From Sporobolomyces roseus (taxonomy: Eukaryota > Basidiomycota > Microbotryomycetes > Sporidiobolales > Sporidiobolaceae): a stretch of 64,000 bases of DNA. The DNA lies in contig JADILM010000005.1 in NCBI GenBank assembly GCA_016617785.1, positions 620,001-684,000 on the forward strand. The letters run 5' to 3'. The position numbers and the translations under genes were made by a program. The notes under the pieces were generated by a model, which saw nothing but the letters and a program-made list of their open reading frames with translations, did not search any database and was not told where the DNA came from. Shown one piece after another: positions 47,849 to 60,800 of this stretch (position 1 is its first letter; each line of letters starts with the position of its first letter).

Positions 47849-50601
47849 TTAATAGAGGGAGAGACCGTTGAAGCGAGATGCGATGGGACTACCATGAGAG
47901 TCTTCAGTAGCGATGAGATCCTCCGTTTCTGGCCAATCGAACACTTCGGGTTTCGTAGGAGAAGCGTGATGACTTAGCCAGGACGAACTCATAGGACGAA
48001 GAGCGAGAGGGGAAGAAGGAGGACCTCCTCCAGCCGACGAGAGGGAAGATTGAGAGCCATGGCGTTGAAGGCAAGGGGAAGAGAGAGCGCTGACTGCTGA
48101 AGAAACCGAGGAGTAGGTCGAGTTGTTGCTGTGCGTCCTTGCGTGAGGGTGGAAACCGACCGTAGGTGAAGTCGTTCCAGACGAAGAAGAGTGAGCGAGA
48201 CTCGAGAGACTAGTCGAAGAGTTCTGCGAGCTGAGGGAGTAGCGGTGGATACGAGATTTGGCAGGTTCTTGATGAACGGGAGGAGCTTGACCCATCTTGA
48301 GCGAGAGTCCGAGTCCAACGTTTGCATCTCCGAAAGGATCGCAGAACGAGGGAACTTCTTGAACTGGAGATGGAGCCGAAGAGAGTTGAGGACGGAAAGA
48401 TTGAGTAGGCGAGTTGGTGAGAGAAGAGAGAGCCGATCCGTTGACTGAAGAACCGTTAGATCCGATGTAGTTCGAGAGAGTAGGTCCAAAGTTGCGTTGA
48501 GGAGCTCCAGCGACGGCGGTCGAAGTCATACGGTGAGCAAGACGAGAGACTGGTTCGGGAGGATCGGCGCGGCTCGCTTGTCCAGAAGGAGGTGCAGACG
48601 AACGATTTCCTCCTCCAGGGAGAGCTTGATGGATGAAGCAACAACGAGGACCGTAAGGACAAGAACCGTTGACTGCGAAAGTCCTGCAGAGCTCGCTCTT
48701 GAACTATTTTGGAGAGTCGAAGAAGATCAGTACAATCGAAAGAGGGAGAGACGAAGAGACGAGTCAGCTCACCTTGGGGTGCCTCGAAATAGCACGTTGC
48801 TCATCACGTCCATGAGCGAATTGACACTTGAATCCATAGCGACTATATCAGAGTCAGAGAAGATGTCAGTTTTCATTTCGCTCAAAAAAGCGAAAAGAGA
48901 GAAAATAAATGCTCACCAAGTTCCCTTCTCTTCCCAACTCCTGCACAATTCAGTCTTGTACAACTCGAGCTTACGGTTGTTAGGTGAAGGACCAGGTAAG
49001 ATTTGACCAGCAGCAGAACGTTGAACCGACAACATTTGATTCTGTCTTCCCCTCATCGCAGCAACCTTGACGACCACCTCGTTCAATCCACTCGTAGCTG
49101 GATTCGCGTAGAATCCTTTCGTCTGTTCCGAGTTGACTCCATACAACGCTGCCAAAGGATTTTCTTGATTCATCGCTTTGTCAAAGTATTCGCCAATCTC
49201 CCAAAGTTTCGCAGGGGGAGGAGCCGTCTTGAGAGTCGAGCAGCAAGAGGTAGTGTAGATCTCACGAGCTTGGATGTAGAGAGGATCTTCGGGAGTGAGG
49301 TTGAAAGGTTCGGGGTGAGCGAGAGGTGGGTAAATTTGAGAATCGAAACTTGACATGGAGGAAGTGCGAGAGAGATGAGGAGTGAAATTGTCGAATCCTG
49401 CAGGGAGGTTGAGAGGAGCGACATCGACGGGAGAGGGTCCAAAGTAAGAAGTGAGGTGTTGTTGAACGGTAGCGTTGCGATCGACTGAAGAACGATGAGG
49501 AGAACTAAAGAATGAGCTCGAAGATGCGACACTTGAAGAACGAGAACGCTCGGGAGAACCTTGGTAAGGAGAGGCGAACATCGAGTTGAAGTGTTGTTGT
49601 TGTTCGGCGGTCCATCCTCCTCCATCGGCACCTTCACCGAAACTATCATAAGTTGACAATTCCTCAACGTGCTCTCCTCCTCCTCCCCTTTCGAATCCAC
49701 CTCTTTGCAACTGAAGAATCTCTTCTGCAATATCGTAGCGTGAACCCTGATCGAGGAATTGTCCACTCGTGTTGAAGCGAGGCATCGCAGAATGAGGAGG
49801 TTCGAGCGGAGAATTGGTCGAGGAGTGAGACGAGGTAGCAGGGAAAGGGAGTGAGCTGTGGCGAGGGATCGAAGTGGTGGTGAGAGGAGAGAGGCGAGCG
49901 AAAGGAGGAGTCGAAACAGTAGGGGTTTGTTGAGCTGGTTTAGGAGAAAAGACGAAAGGTTGAGCAGTCGGAGCGAGTTTCGAGAATCCAAACGTCGTCG
50001 ATTTCTTCGTTACTTCTTCCTTCTTACTCTCCTCTGAACTGGAAGGAGTCGTTGATGAGTGAACACTTGATGATTTGTCACTATCGGTAGCACTTGACCT
50101 TCGTTCCTCGAATCTCCTTCCTTTCTTCCCCTCTTCTTCCTTCTGATTGTCCTCGTTTGAGAAAGGCGAGAAAGTGAAGTTTCCAGCGTTCCACCCAGTT
50201 TCGTTCCATAGAAGAGGTGAAGGCGAGTGAGAACGACTAGTTGGTGCGACGTTGGATTTCGAAGTCATGATCTCTTCTCGATCTTCTAGTTTAGCGGAGA
50301 CGGTGAGGAGAGTCGAAGTAGGAGTCGTCGATTCTACTGGAGAGAAGAGGTCTTTCGTCGCTGAAGTGGGAGGAGTAGGGAAGGAACGAGGAGTTTGTTG
50401 CTTGAGTTGAATCGGAGAAGCTGCTTCGGGTGTAGGAGATGATGATTTAGGTGACATTGTAGCTGCTGTAAACGTATGAGAGTGTAGTATGTTAGATACT
50501 GTGACTTGAGCGTGAAGAGGGAACGAGAGAAAAGTGGTGTAGAGGGAGAGAGAGAGAGAGAGAGAGCTGAGGAACTCACGAGAAGAAGTGATTGATGCCA
50601 T
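47849..50601 (-). CDS. TIS11: Tandem CCCH zinc-finger mRNA decay factor (TIS11/TTP type)
   Basis: Binds AU-rich elements in mRNA 3' untranslated regions and promotes decay, in fungi often in iron or lipid control. A 22-nt first exon (50580-50601) joins to MSPKSSSPTPEA. About 500 Ser/Pro/Thr-rich residues precede the fingers. Finger 1: [26 protein letters not shown] (Cx8Cx5Cx3H, split by an intron after GT-Cys). Finger 2: FKSELCRTFAVNGS-CPYGPRCCFIHQ (Cx8Cx5Cx3H). Both finger leaders (YKTELC, FKSELC) and the 18-residue spacing fit the TTP class. A Ser-rich tail ends IASRFNGLSLY. The first intron has an in-frame length (114 nt) and no stop. Low-complexity flanks are poorly alignable. Confidence 0.9.
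50545..50566. repeat. (AG)n microsatellite in first intron
   Basis: About eleven AG units on the plus strand, in the first intron of the CCCH gene; (CT)n on the sense strand, 14 nt downstream of the donor. Confidence 0.9.
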
Positions 50602-52176
50602 GCTTTTGCTCTACTTTGTTTGCTTGTTCACTGGTGGACGTGTGTCGAGGAGTTAAGATGAAAGTGGGTCAAGTCGAAAAAGATAGGAGGTTTGTGGTGG
50701 GAAATAGGAGAGAGAGAGAAGGAATTCGAAGGAAGTTGGATGATGATGTAAACTTTTGTCGAACTTGAGTAGGAGATGGATTGGAGAGAGCTGAAGAGTG
50801 AGGAGGAGAGGAAAGAGTTGGGAAAGAGTTCCAGTCAGCTCCGTCTCGCTCGGAGGAGTTGATGAGTTTTCGAAGGATTTGTGGAAGGGGAATCAAGAGG
50901 TGGGTCCTCTCAGACTTTCGCACCGACCGTGCGAATTGAGTTTGACGAGATGTCTGATCCTCGAGCTCCGCGCTCACTTGTCGACGAAGAGAGAGAGCGA
51001 GAGAGAAAGAGAGGGAGAATAGAGAGGAACTCACGAGGCTGTATGCGATCCAAAAAAATAAGGGTGACTTAGGAGAGCGACCGGCGAAAAGTTGAGAAGA
51101 GCGTGATAGAAGCCTGAATAACTGGACTGAGGACGACTACGACGATGAAGAGGCAGGGAGAGGATCAAGGGTGCTCGAGGGCGTTGATCGTAATAAACCG
51201 AAGTTGAAGAAGAAGCGGTGAAGAAACGAGTCCGAAAATCGACGTTTCGCATGGAGAGATCCTGTAGCGTGTTTTGCGCTTCTCTATCGTCGACGGTCGG
51301 TGGTCTCTGAACTCTTCGTTCGTCGGGGAATGGTGTATCGAATGTCGGAAACCAGTCTATCGTCGCCTGACCGTGTTTGAATTCCTGCTTTGACCGGGTT
51401 TCGCTTCTCTCGAATCACTAGTCACTGCTGTACGCGACGATGTTTTGGTGCTTCGACAGACGTTGCAGGATGACGACTATTAACCCATGTCTCTTCTCCT
51501 CTCTCCGAACACCGTTTTTTTTTCCTTCTCGGAGGAAGCTCGCGTGGAGTTTTGACCTTCTTCCACTGAATTGTTCTGCAATGTCTGAATGTCTGCTCCC
51601 TCTCTTCTTCAGCGAAAGTCGTTCGAACTCGACTACGAAGCTCTCGAGACCGCTTCCATTGACTTTGGTTGCAAGTCAGCGAAAGAAGACGAACGCTTGC
51701 CTTTCGTATTGTCGAGCTCGCGTTGATTTCCGTCACTCCCTTCACACGTCAGGTCACTCTCACGGTACTGTAAGTGTTGACGTGTGTGGTCCCTCCCTAC
51801 ATCCTAGTGCGATGAATCATAACGTTTCCTTCTCGCTGCGAGGGATGCACCCCAATTTTCGCACCAAAGCTCAAAAACTGTTCCCTCCGATTCTCTCTTC
51901 CGTTCTGTCCACTTCCTCCTTCTTTCACTACTCCACGTTATTCTAGTCAGAATTAGCGCTGACGATCCCTTTCCCTCGCTTCCCGCTACGTTGAGTGAGT
52001 CGAAATAGACTATTCAAGTTTTGACTGAACCCAATTTACGATCGGGTTGACTGACCTTCTCTCTCTTTCAATCTCCTTCCGACCAAACCACCTACAGATC
52101 TTCTCCTTCATCGTCTTATCCTCGTCCGCCGACACCCAATCGACTCCTCAAGCAAGCCTCAAGCACTCCTTCAAAA
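50602..52176. other. Long divergent region, CCCH gene / DPBB gene 2
   Basis: 1.57 kb without a recognised gene. Minus-strand ORFs at 50669-51034 (121 codons) and 51031-51252 (73 codons) lie directly upstream of the CCCH start and could be upstream ORFs or chance. On the plus strand 51440-51946 (168 codons) is Ser/Phe-rich and unlike any family. GA/CT tracts occur at 50990-51015. The right side should carry the promoter of the secreted-protein gene. Confidence 0.4.
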
Positions 52177-52797
52177 ATGAAACTCACCCTTTCAACCACC
52201 ATCCTCTCTCTCGTCGCTGCCGCTTCTCTCACATCCGCCGCCCCTGCTCGACTCGACACGGGAGCTGATATCAGCCTTGAGAAGCGTGGGTACAATGGAA
52301 AAGCGACTTGGTATACTCGTAAGTTTCTTCGAGCTTTTGGATTTCGCATAGGACGAGGTTCGCTAATCTCGCTGTCTACTTTTGCAGAAAATGGGCAGCC
52401 TGGAGCCTGCGGTACGTATTCAAGTGACAACGATCATGTCGTCGCTCTAGGATCGTCAAACTATGCGGGAGGCTCAGCTTGTCACAGAACTATCCGTATC
52501 ACGAATACTGGTGAGTTTTCTTCTGTCTGTCCTGCTTCGTCCGTCTACAACCTCTGACATGATATTCCGAGCGATAGATACTGGCGCATCAACGACTGCC
52601 AGAATCATGGATCAATGTCCTTCTTGCGATGGTAGTGGTTACATAGATCTTTCGACCGCTGCTTTTGAAGCCTTGGGTTCTAAAGATCAAGGTATCCTCC
52701 CCGTTTCATGGGAGTATGTGAGTTTAGACTCTCCCTCTTCTTCGTCGTCGTTGACGCCTTGATACTGATTCGACTCATTTTCGCTTCTCAGGTATAA
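52177..52797 (+). CDS. Secreted expansin-like DPBB protein (2)
   Basis: Small secreted double-psi beta-barrel protein, paralogue of the one at 32915-33950. Four exons (52177-52318, 52388-52510, 52578-52717, 52792-52797) sum to 411 nt, 136 aa. Signal peptide MKLTLSTTILSLVAAASLTS followed by APARLDTGADISLEKR, whose KR is a plausible Kex2 cleavage site. The barrel is YNGKATWYTQNGQPGACGTY, SSDNDHVVALGSSNYAGGSA, CHRTIRITNTDTGASTT, MDQCPSCDGSGYIDLSTAAF and GILPVSWEYV. The last coding exon is just GTA TAA. Unlike its paralogue it has no Ser-rich linker. It converges on YIH1. Confidence 0.9.
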
Positions 52798-53058
52798 ACA
52801 GCATTTTCGTTTTTTCTTTGCACATACCTTCTTTCGCAATACTTTCGTTTCGCTTGCAAACCCCCTTTGGATCTGTATCTACTCTTCACACTGTGCGCTA
52901 CCTCCTCCTTCGCTCCTTATGGGCGAGGAATCGAGTTCGTTTGATAGCCTCAGCTCTATTCTTCTCTTATTGTATCTCGGAACACATTGGAAATGCAGTA
53001 AATCCTCTCATTCAATCGTCTGTTCCAGCCTCTGGAGCGGCGGAGGAGAACTGAAGCG

Positions 53059-54518
53059 TTATCGCTTTTGTGCATTGCGTCCATTCTTCCCAGAGTTCTT
53101 GTTCTTCCCTTTCTCTAAATCTAGGAAACCGCCTTCTACCAACGCCTCTCTCGCTGCTTGGTTGATATCTTTAAATCGATCTGGGCCTGTAGAAGCGAGA
53201 TCGGGTCAGCCTCAGCCTCAATTCGGGAGAGGGAAACGAGAGAGAGAGAGAGAGAACGCACCGAGATGAATCCCTCCATACCACCTACTCACTACGACCA
53301 GCACATTCCGCACGTCCTGTCAGATCAAAGCGAGAGAGGCGAAAGTAGGGAAAAGAGTCAGTCATATCTTGTCGAAGACCACGATGGCGAAATGTGAGCT
53401 TACGAGAAGTTCGAGAAGACGAGCGAGTGAACTGCCGGCAGCTTTCTCGCCATCATCATCGTTATCACTGTGCTTGATCCCGTCCGCGGTGACGAATTGA
53501 TAAGCTGAAATGTTGTGTGTCGCTTTGGCGATTTTGTTGTTCGCAAGGAGCGTCGACATGACGACTTCGAACTGCAGGGGACGACTATCTCCTCAGCCAC
53601 TGTGAAGGGACAGATAGAGGAGAGAATCATCGACCTACTTCAGCCATCGAGTTGACTCGGGCAACATGAGCGACAAAGACCTTTCGAGAGCAAACAGAAT
53701 CAGCGAAACGAACAGTAAAAGCGCAAACTAGTACTCACAGATTTCCGATCTATCAGGCCTTCCGCCGAGTAGATCTCAGGACATGGTACATCGTCCACCG
53801 GAGCTTTCCGTCTCATCTTGGAGAACGATGATTCCTGTATCCGTTCCTCTTCATCGTCTCGTTCCTCTCGTTCCTCTCCCTCCGCTCTACCGCTCCCATT
53901 CGTTTCCGCCACCTCCTCTTGTCCCCCCGCTGCCTCCTGCCGCAGCTCTTCCCCTCTCTGTTTCTGCGCTTCTTGATCCGCAACCCATTCCGAGCAAATC
54001 TCTTTCACTAATTCAACTCCCTCAAACAGGCATACTCCCCCCGTCCATTCTACTCCTCTAGCTTCCACACTCGCATCGTGCATAAAAGTCCTGACAACAG
54101 TTCCGAATAGAGCATCATCGACGGCGAAAGCTGAGAGGTATCGATCATGAAGTTGAATGAGAGGTGGTTCTTCGGTAGGATACTGAGGGTAAGGAATAGA
54201 GAGTAAGAGGTGTACTGGGACTTCTTCGTATGGTGGAGCGAGGGTCGTAGAGAGGAGGAGCCGAAGTGGATCTGGAGAGGAAGGATCCCAGGCAGCGGGA
54301 GGAGAAGGGCGTCGAGCGGTAGGAGGGGGTCTGTAGAGTCTTAGTGAAGGTCCACTGGTGTCGTAGATAGCTGCTAGAGACTGTAGCTCTTCGGAGATGT
54401 CGACGGCATTGGGTTCATCTAGAGAGTCGAGATGCGATAAACAGAGAGCCAAGTCGAGCGCTGTGTCGGATCCATTGATGTCGAGATCTTCTACAGAGCT
54501 CACCAGCGAGTCTGCCAT
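53059..54518 (-). CDS. YIH1: IMPACT family protein (YIH1), RWD plus UPF0029 domains
   Basis: Cytosolic inhibitor of the general amino-acid control kinase Gcn2: its RWD domain competes for Gcn1. About 320 aa in four or five exons. The N-terminus has MADSLVSSVEDLDINGSDTA and an RWD domain beginning EELQSLAAIYDTSGPSLRLY with LLLSIPYPQYPTEEPPLIQL (the YPxxxP turn). A Glu-rich linker leads to the IMPACT domain: VFVAHVARVNSMAE, ATHNISAYQF, DNDDDGEKAAGSSLARLLEL, and DVRNVLVVVSRWYGGIHLGP followed by DRFKDINQAAREAL. The DGE.AAG and SRWYGGxxLGxDRF motifs define the family. The basic tail ends GKNGRNAQKR. Gene order: convergent with DPBB gene 2, same strand as the chitin synthase. Confidence 0.92.
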
Positions 54519-54819
54519 CCAGGATAGTGAGGTGAGGTGAAAGGGAGAAGGCAAGATCGCAAGTTGGCACTTTTGGGACTTTCGCAAAGCTCTCAACCTC
54601 TCGCTTTTCATTCATTTGAAATGATGGACACAAAGACGAGTAGATTGAACAGAAGAAACAATATAGAGTGTCCGTAAAAGTAGGAAGGAAATCGTCAAAA
54701 GGAGTTCGTAAAGAAAGATAGTGTCTGTCTAGGATAGTCGGAAAGATTAAGATGCTAGGGCTGAGGAAGGAGAGAGAGAGAGAGGAAAGCAGGGGAAATG
54801 AAAATGCTACAGGTAAAGT
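54519..54819. other. Intergenic between YIH1 and chitin synthase
   Basis: About 300 bp between two minus-strand genes, with a short AG repeat at 54770-54785. Nothing else supported. Confidence 0.45.
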
Positions 54820-57800
54820 CTAGAGGTTGCCCGACAAGATTTCATCAATCTGTTTGTTGATGAACTCCTTTCTTGGTGCCAAATCTGCGTTGGGGAAGAG
54901 ACGACTCAGTCCGTCTCTCGCTTGACGTTTTGATAGTTGCATCACTAAGAGAAAAGCGAGTAGCACGAGTCAGTTTCAAGCTCGTGAGAGGAAGAAAAAG
55001 GGAAACCATGCTCACGATCTTGAGTGGCTAGGAACTGTTTGAGCATAGCAACTAGGAGTTCATCCGAAGGGTTTGACTCGTCGTTGGGAGCTGGAGGAGC
55101 CGACATGAACGGATTCATCGAGTAAACGCTCGCAGCTGGAGCGCCTCCGTAAGAGAACGCCGACATTCCGGATTGACGTCGAGGGAGAGTCGACATCGGC
55201 GGAGGGGGACCGCCTAGTTGAGCTAAACTCATTTGTGACTGGTACTGACTTGCTTGGTTGTAGTAAGGGTTCGTTGGGTAGTTCATCTCGCTGCCGTGAA
55301 CGCTAGCTGGTGATTGTCCGTAACCTCCTTGGATCGATCCAGGCGGTGCGAAACCTTGCGTTGGCATCTGGGGAAGATTGAATCCGAGTGTCGATCGACT
55401 AGCTCCTCGATTGTGAACCGTGTCTCTGTAATGATCAGGTCCTCCTCGGTAAGAACCAGCGGGAAGTTTCGTAGCGAGGGAGAATCCAGCCGTCGAGTGA
55501 GACTTCTCGGATCGGGTATCGTAGTTATAGTCTTCCTCGGCGAGTGCAGCTTCGTAATCGGAGAATTTGGAGAGAGGGATCGAGGATTCGTCGAATGCTT
55601 CGTCTTCGGCTTGGAGAACCTTCTTCGATCGACCTTCACCGACGACGACACGAGTGTTACCCCAAGAGAAGTCGTCGAACTTCCAGAACGAGTAAACAGG
55701 GAGGAGGAAGGAGTAGATGGGATAGGCGAGCTACAGTCGGAGGAGAGGGGTCAGCGAGAGGCCTTCGATAGACCAGAACGAGAAGCTTACAATGTAGATG
55801 ATCAACCATCCGATGAACTGCCATTGTCGCTTAACCAAGAAGATGATAGCTTGGAGACCGTAAACCGCTGCGATCAAGATCAAGGCGATCATCGGAACTT
55901 GACCACTCCCGGTAGCGACAGTGACGATGAGGTAGACCTGCGGGAGATGATCATCAGTTGTGAAACATGTTTGACGGACACGGATCAACTTACGAGGTAT
56001 ACGAAGGTTGCGGGAAGAATGATGGTACCGAGAAGATCGATGAAAACGACGAATCGCATTCCAAAGAAACCTGCAAATTGACGTCCTCATCAGCTGCGAG
56101 CATTTCAGCTATGCGAAGAAAAACGACTTACAGAAACCACACATGTCGGGAAGGAACATGAGCTCAGCCAAGTTGTGAACGGTCGAGTTGATCCATCGAC
56201 GACGTTGCGAAAGGAGAATACTCCAAGAGTGAGGAGCGACTGTCATGGCATGAGCGTCTGCAATGAACTTGGTCTTGTAGTTCGGGAAGTGTTTGAGGAT
56301 GAGTGTCGTGAGATATCGATCTTCTCCGAGAGCGAGCAAGTTCTTCTTGTGAAGCGTATCGAGAACACCCTATTCGAGACAGCTCGGTGTCAGCCAGGTT
56401 CTGAAAAGGGAGACAGAGATATGACTCACGTCTGAGTATTCTTCGATGATGAGCGAGCTGACAAGGAGAGGTTTTCCTTTGTCGGCTGATCGAATTCGAT
56501 ACATTGTGAAACTGCACATTTTGCTCGAGAGTCAGCTCAGAGCCATGAGCGCAAGAGGAGAGAGAGCTCACCATCCAGGAAGACAGGTAACAGAACCGAA
56601 GAGAGACTCGAAAGCTTTCGCCATGTGATGAGAAATGAAGTATTCGTAGACTGGTAGCAGACCAAGTATTGATCAGCGAGTGCACGAGATGATCCATAAT
56701 TCAAGCGACTCACCTTGAATCATAGTCCACCAAGAAGCTTGTTCGTTCTCCAATCGAGTCTCACCGCAGATACCAACAATTTGCGAATCATCGGTACAAG
56801 CGGCAACGAGTCGATTGAGCGAGTCGGGAGCGACGGAAGTATCGGCATCGATGACAAACATGAACTGAAGACGCAGAGAGAGTCAGCCGAATATTCTCAG
56901 AAGATGAAAAGGAGAGAACGTACCTCGTAAAGTTGAGGGTCAACTCCGATAACATTTTTGATCTGATGATACATCTCGAGTTCGAGAGGGTACATCTCGC
57001 TGTCGAAGTGAACTCGGTTGAGGAAGCGCATGGCGAGGATCTGCGAGTCTCGCTTTCCTCGATTACCGGGACGAGATCGCTCGGAAGGTCGACCGACTTT
57101 CGCGACAACGATATCTGCGGGCAAGGTGGAGTTTCATCAGTACAATTCTGGGCTGATGAGTGCGAGAACGATGCCTACAGGGAACGACGTCTGTATAGAA
57201 AAGCAAAGTTAGTCAGCATCCGAGTACAAAGAAGCACACGAAAGAATGTGAACTCACGTCCTTCAACCTCGTACAACCCCGACCAGACCTTTCCGTAGTT
57301 GAGTTGCTTACTACCTTCAGCGATCGATTTGAACATGAGAGGATCAGGATCTGCGGTTTGGTCGACTCCGAGAATGTCGAGAACGATTCGAGGAGTAGGT
57401 CGATCATTTCCAGCTCCAACGATCATTCCATCGCAGATGATCATGATGAGCTTCCTCTTGTCGTCGTAATTGAGAACCGCGAGGGAATCGATAGTCTTCT
57501 TGAGCGATTCTTCACCTTCGGTATAACAAGGTACCTGACAGATAACGAACTTGTCTCGCATCTCCGGCATTCGTTTCGATCCGAATTGAAGAGCGGCGAG
57601 GAACTTGGCGAGAATGGTGAGCATGATGAGAATCGAGAAAGCGAGGAGGAGGTTGGGTTGAATCTGACATCGAGCGGATTTACGGAAGTCGATTTCTCCG
57701 GTGTAGAACAGCGTTGTGATACAATCCATGCTCTGTTGTAGTTCGACGGGATCGAGTCCAAGGTCTCGAATAGGACCCGTCAAATCTGCTCCAGGCTGAG

Positions 57801-60800
57801 CTGACCACAGATTCGCGAGGTCTTGATTGAGGAATTGGTATCGACTATCGAGAAGGAGATCGTACTGTAGAAGGGGAGAGACTGTCAATATTGAAGGGGG
57901 TTCGAGCAGAGAGGAGAAGACGTACGGTGTAGAAGTAATCGGTGAGATCGTAAACAGATCCATTGACGATAGCCCACTGTCGACCAGCTGCGTCTGCATC
58001 CTTCTTAATCTTGCTCTTCTCGTAGACGATAGGACCTTTGTGATAGTTCTTCATTTTGGGTAGGAAAGTATCGAAGTACCAGTTTGCGTCGGAGAGAGCG
58101 GAACCAGAGTAAGATTGGAGTGCTCCAGTTTGATGAATGGCACTAGGGACGTTCGCGGTGAAGTTTTCGTATTGGAGATTGAGAGTCGTATCTCGTGTGA
58201 GATCGGGACAAGCGGTTGCGGGAGGACTGTGAGAGCGGTGTATTCGATGAATATTTGACACCTTGAAAGTATTGTCGAGAGTCTGGACTCACATTGGGAA
58301 GTATGGAGTGACATCAAGACCGCCGAGCTCGAGCATCAACTCGGAAGTGACAGTTTGACCAGGAATATCGGAATGTCTAGTGAGTAATCGCTTTTGTCGT
58401 CAGTTCCTAACGGTCTGAGCGAGTTACGGAATCTGCACGTACTGAACCTTGTAGAACTTTGTGAGATCGTAAACATTTCCTCGTACTCCCACCCAGTAGT
58501 CAGAAGCTCCTCCATGATATCCAAGCTCTTTTGGTGACCAAGCTTTGTCGAAGTTGGGACAGAGGAGTTTACCGAAAACGACAATGTCTACGTGCAGGCA
58601 GCTCGATCAGTAAGCTGAAAGAAGACTGACAATAGAGACCGCACGTACAGAAGATGACGAGACCACAGAAGAATCCGATCAACATGCAAAGAGCGAGCTG
58701 TACATCGCCGAAACATCAGTACAACGTCGTCGAAAAGCAAGTGGTGAGTGTCAGACTCACTTTTTCCCTCCAAGCCATTCTCACGTCGGGTCTCTTCATC
58801 CTCCCCAAATAAGTCAAACAAATACTCGGAACCCACCAAGTCAAACCCCAAACCATCGCAACCCAAATCCTCCTCCCCCTACTCGTCGCGATCTCTTCAA
58901 TCGCTTTCCCTTCCCCTTCTTGCGGTCTCCCATCCTTATCCAGCACTCCCTCCTTGTTCCCTCCCGCTCTCGGAACCGAAGAGAATCCAGCTGGAGAAGG
59001 TTTATCGTTCCCCCAAATCTCGGACGAAGTGATTGGGTTCTGAGATCCTCCGTGAAGTCCAGCCATGTAAGGTGCAGAAGGAGGTTGAAGGGAGAAAGTC
59101 GATTCATGTCGGTTTCCGAATCCTCCTCCTCCTCCGAAATGACCACTCGAACGAACCGTGTCGAAAGCGTTGGTCGATTGTGCGGCGTAAGGGATGAATC
59201 CTGGATTGTGAGGGGTTTGAGGTCCTCCTTGACCATACAAAAGATCGTCGACACTGTCTCCGACTACTCCACCTTGTCCGTAAGATCCCTCTGCTGCTCC
59301 CAATTGAGGCAAGTAACCCATTTCACCTTCATCGAAGGCTTCCTTGTCTTTCGAACCTCCTCCCCCTCCTCCGATGAAAGGTGAAGTTGAACCACTCGCA
59401 ACGGCAGAGTTCGATGCAGTTTCACGATGATCGGCAGGTTCGTTGACTCGTAATCGATCTTCAGTAGCTTTGAACACTCGATAAGACATCCAGATTCGAT
59501 TCGTACCCAATGCGAAATCTCCCGCTCGTTCCGAGAATCCGAAATCGACTAAATAACCTTCTGCAGTTTCCCTAGTTCCTCCATTCGCAGAAGGTGACAA
59601 CCCATGTCGGTACAAGAACGTATCGTAATCGACGTCGTGAGCGAAATCGATCTTCTTCCTCGCCGTGAGTTCGGCGAGGTGGTAAGCAGAGATTTGTTCT
59701 CGAAGACGTTTGAGGTCGACTTGTCCAGGATGATTCGTATCGTTCGGTCGGAGGGAGATGACGTTCCAGACTTTTGTTCGATCGAGGAGGATGAGGAGTT
59801 GAGCGAGAGTCGAATTGAGTTGAGAGGAAACGGGATGAATCTCGAGGGAATCGAGTATGGGAGCGGTGTAATCGATATCGGTAGGGATGAGGGCAGGGGA
59901 AGATCGAATAGGAGAAGGACGACGAAGAGGAGAGGAAGAGATTTGAGCAGCGACGATAGTGTTGTCGTCGAGAGGGTGAACTTCAGCGGCGAGAGAGGGA
60001 CCACTGAAAAGTTTAGCGACGAATCCGTCGGTTGAAGCTCGAAGGACGGCGACGAAATCGGGATCGAGAGAATCAGAATCGGTTTCGACGAATCGGTTCG
60101 AATCGTAAGTGACCGTTCCGGCGAAATGTTGAATCCCGAAAGCGCTCTTCGCGCCAGGTCCTCCAGGGGTCGAGATGAAGGCTGGGTGGGAAGAGAAATG
60201 ATCCCTCATCCCTCTCAACAAATCATCATCCGCCACTTCCGCCTTTGTCCCCTTGCGTAAACTCGAACAGGTCTTCGCGAGTCCTCCGAGTAAACCTCCA
60301 GGTTTTCGATCCGCCTTTCCTCCGATCCTTCCACCTCGCAACAACTCGACTCGTGCACTTCCATCATTCGGTAAGACATCCGGTAACCTGACTCCATCCT
60401 CTTGAGCTCTCGCAGCAATTCCATTATCTCCATCGAATTCATGTTCCGTCAACCAGAAATTTGCGATCTCGGTAGCGTAATTCGCCGTGAACTCGTCGTA
60501 ACCATTGAGAGCGCGAACGAGTAATCCCGATCCAGGTCGACCAATCGCACGATTTGTGAATCCAGGTTGATTGAACTGTAAGATTGACGAACCTCCGGAT
60601 TCTTGAAGTGCGGCGATCGCTTCGTCTCCTGGGAATAGTTTGTGGTTCGCAGTCTCGACGACGAAAGCGAAGAGGATCGAATAGAGGGCGGCCATGAGAC
60701 TGTCTCGTTGTAAATCGGCTCCTTCGGCTCGTAAGATCGTCGCAGTCATTTCCTTCCTGACCCATCTCACTCGGTTCGTGAGGGTCCTCTCCAACTCCTC

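Noticed and set aside
51440..51946. 168-codon plus-strand ORF as a gene
   Set aside because: Low-complexity Ser/Phe-rich translation, no domain, no splice structure, in a divergent intergenic region.
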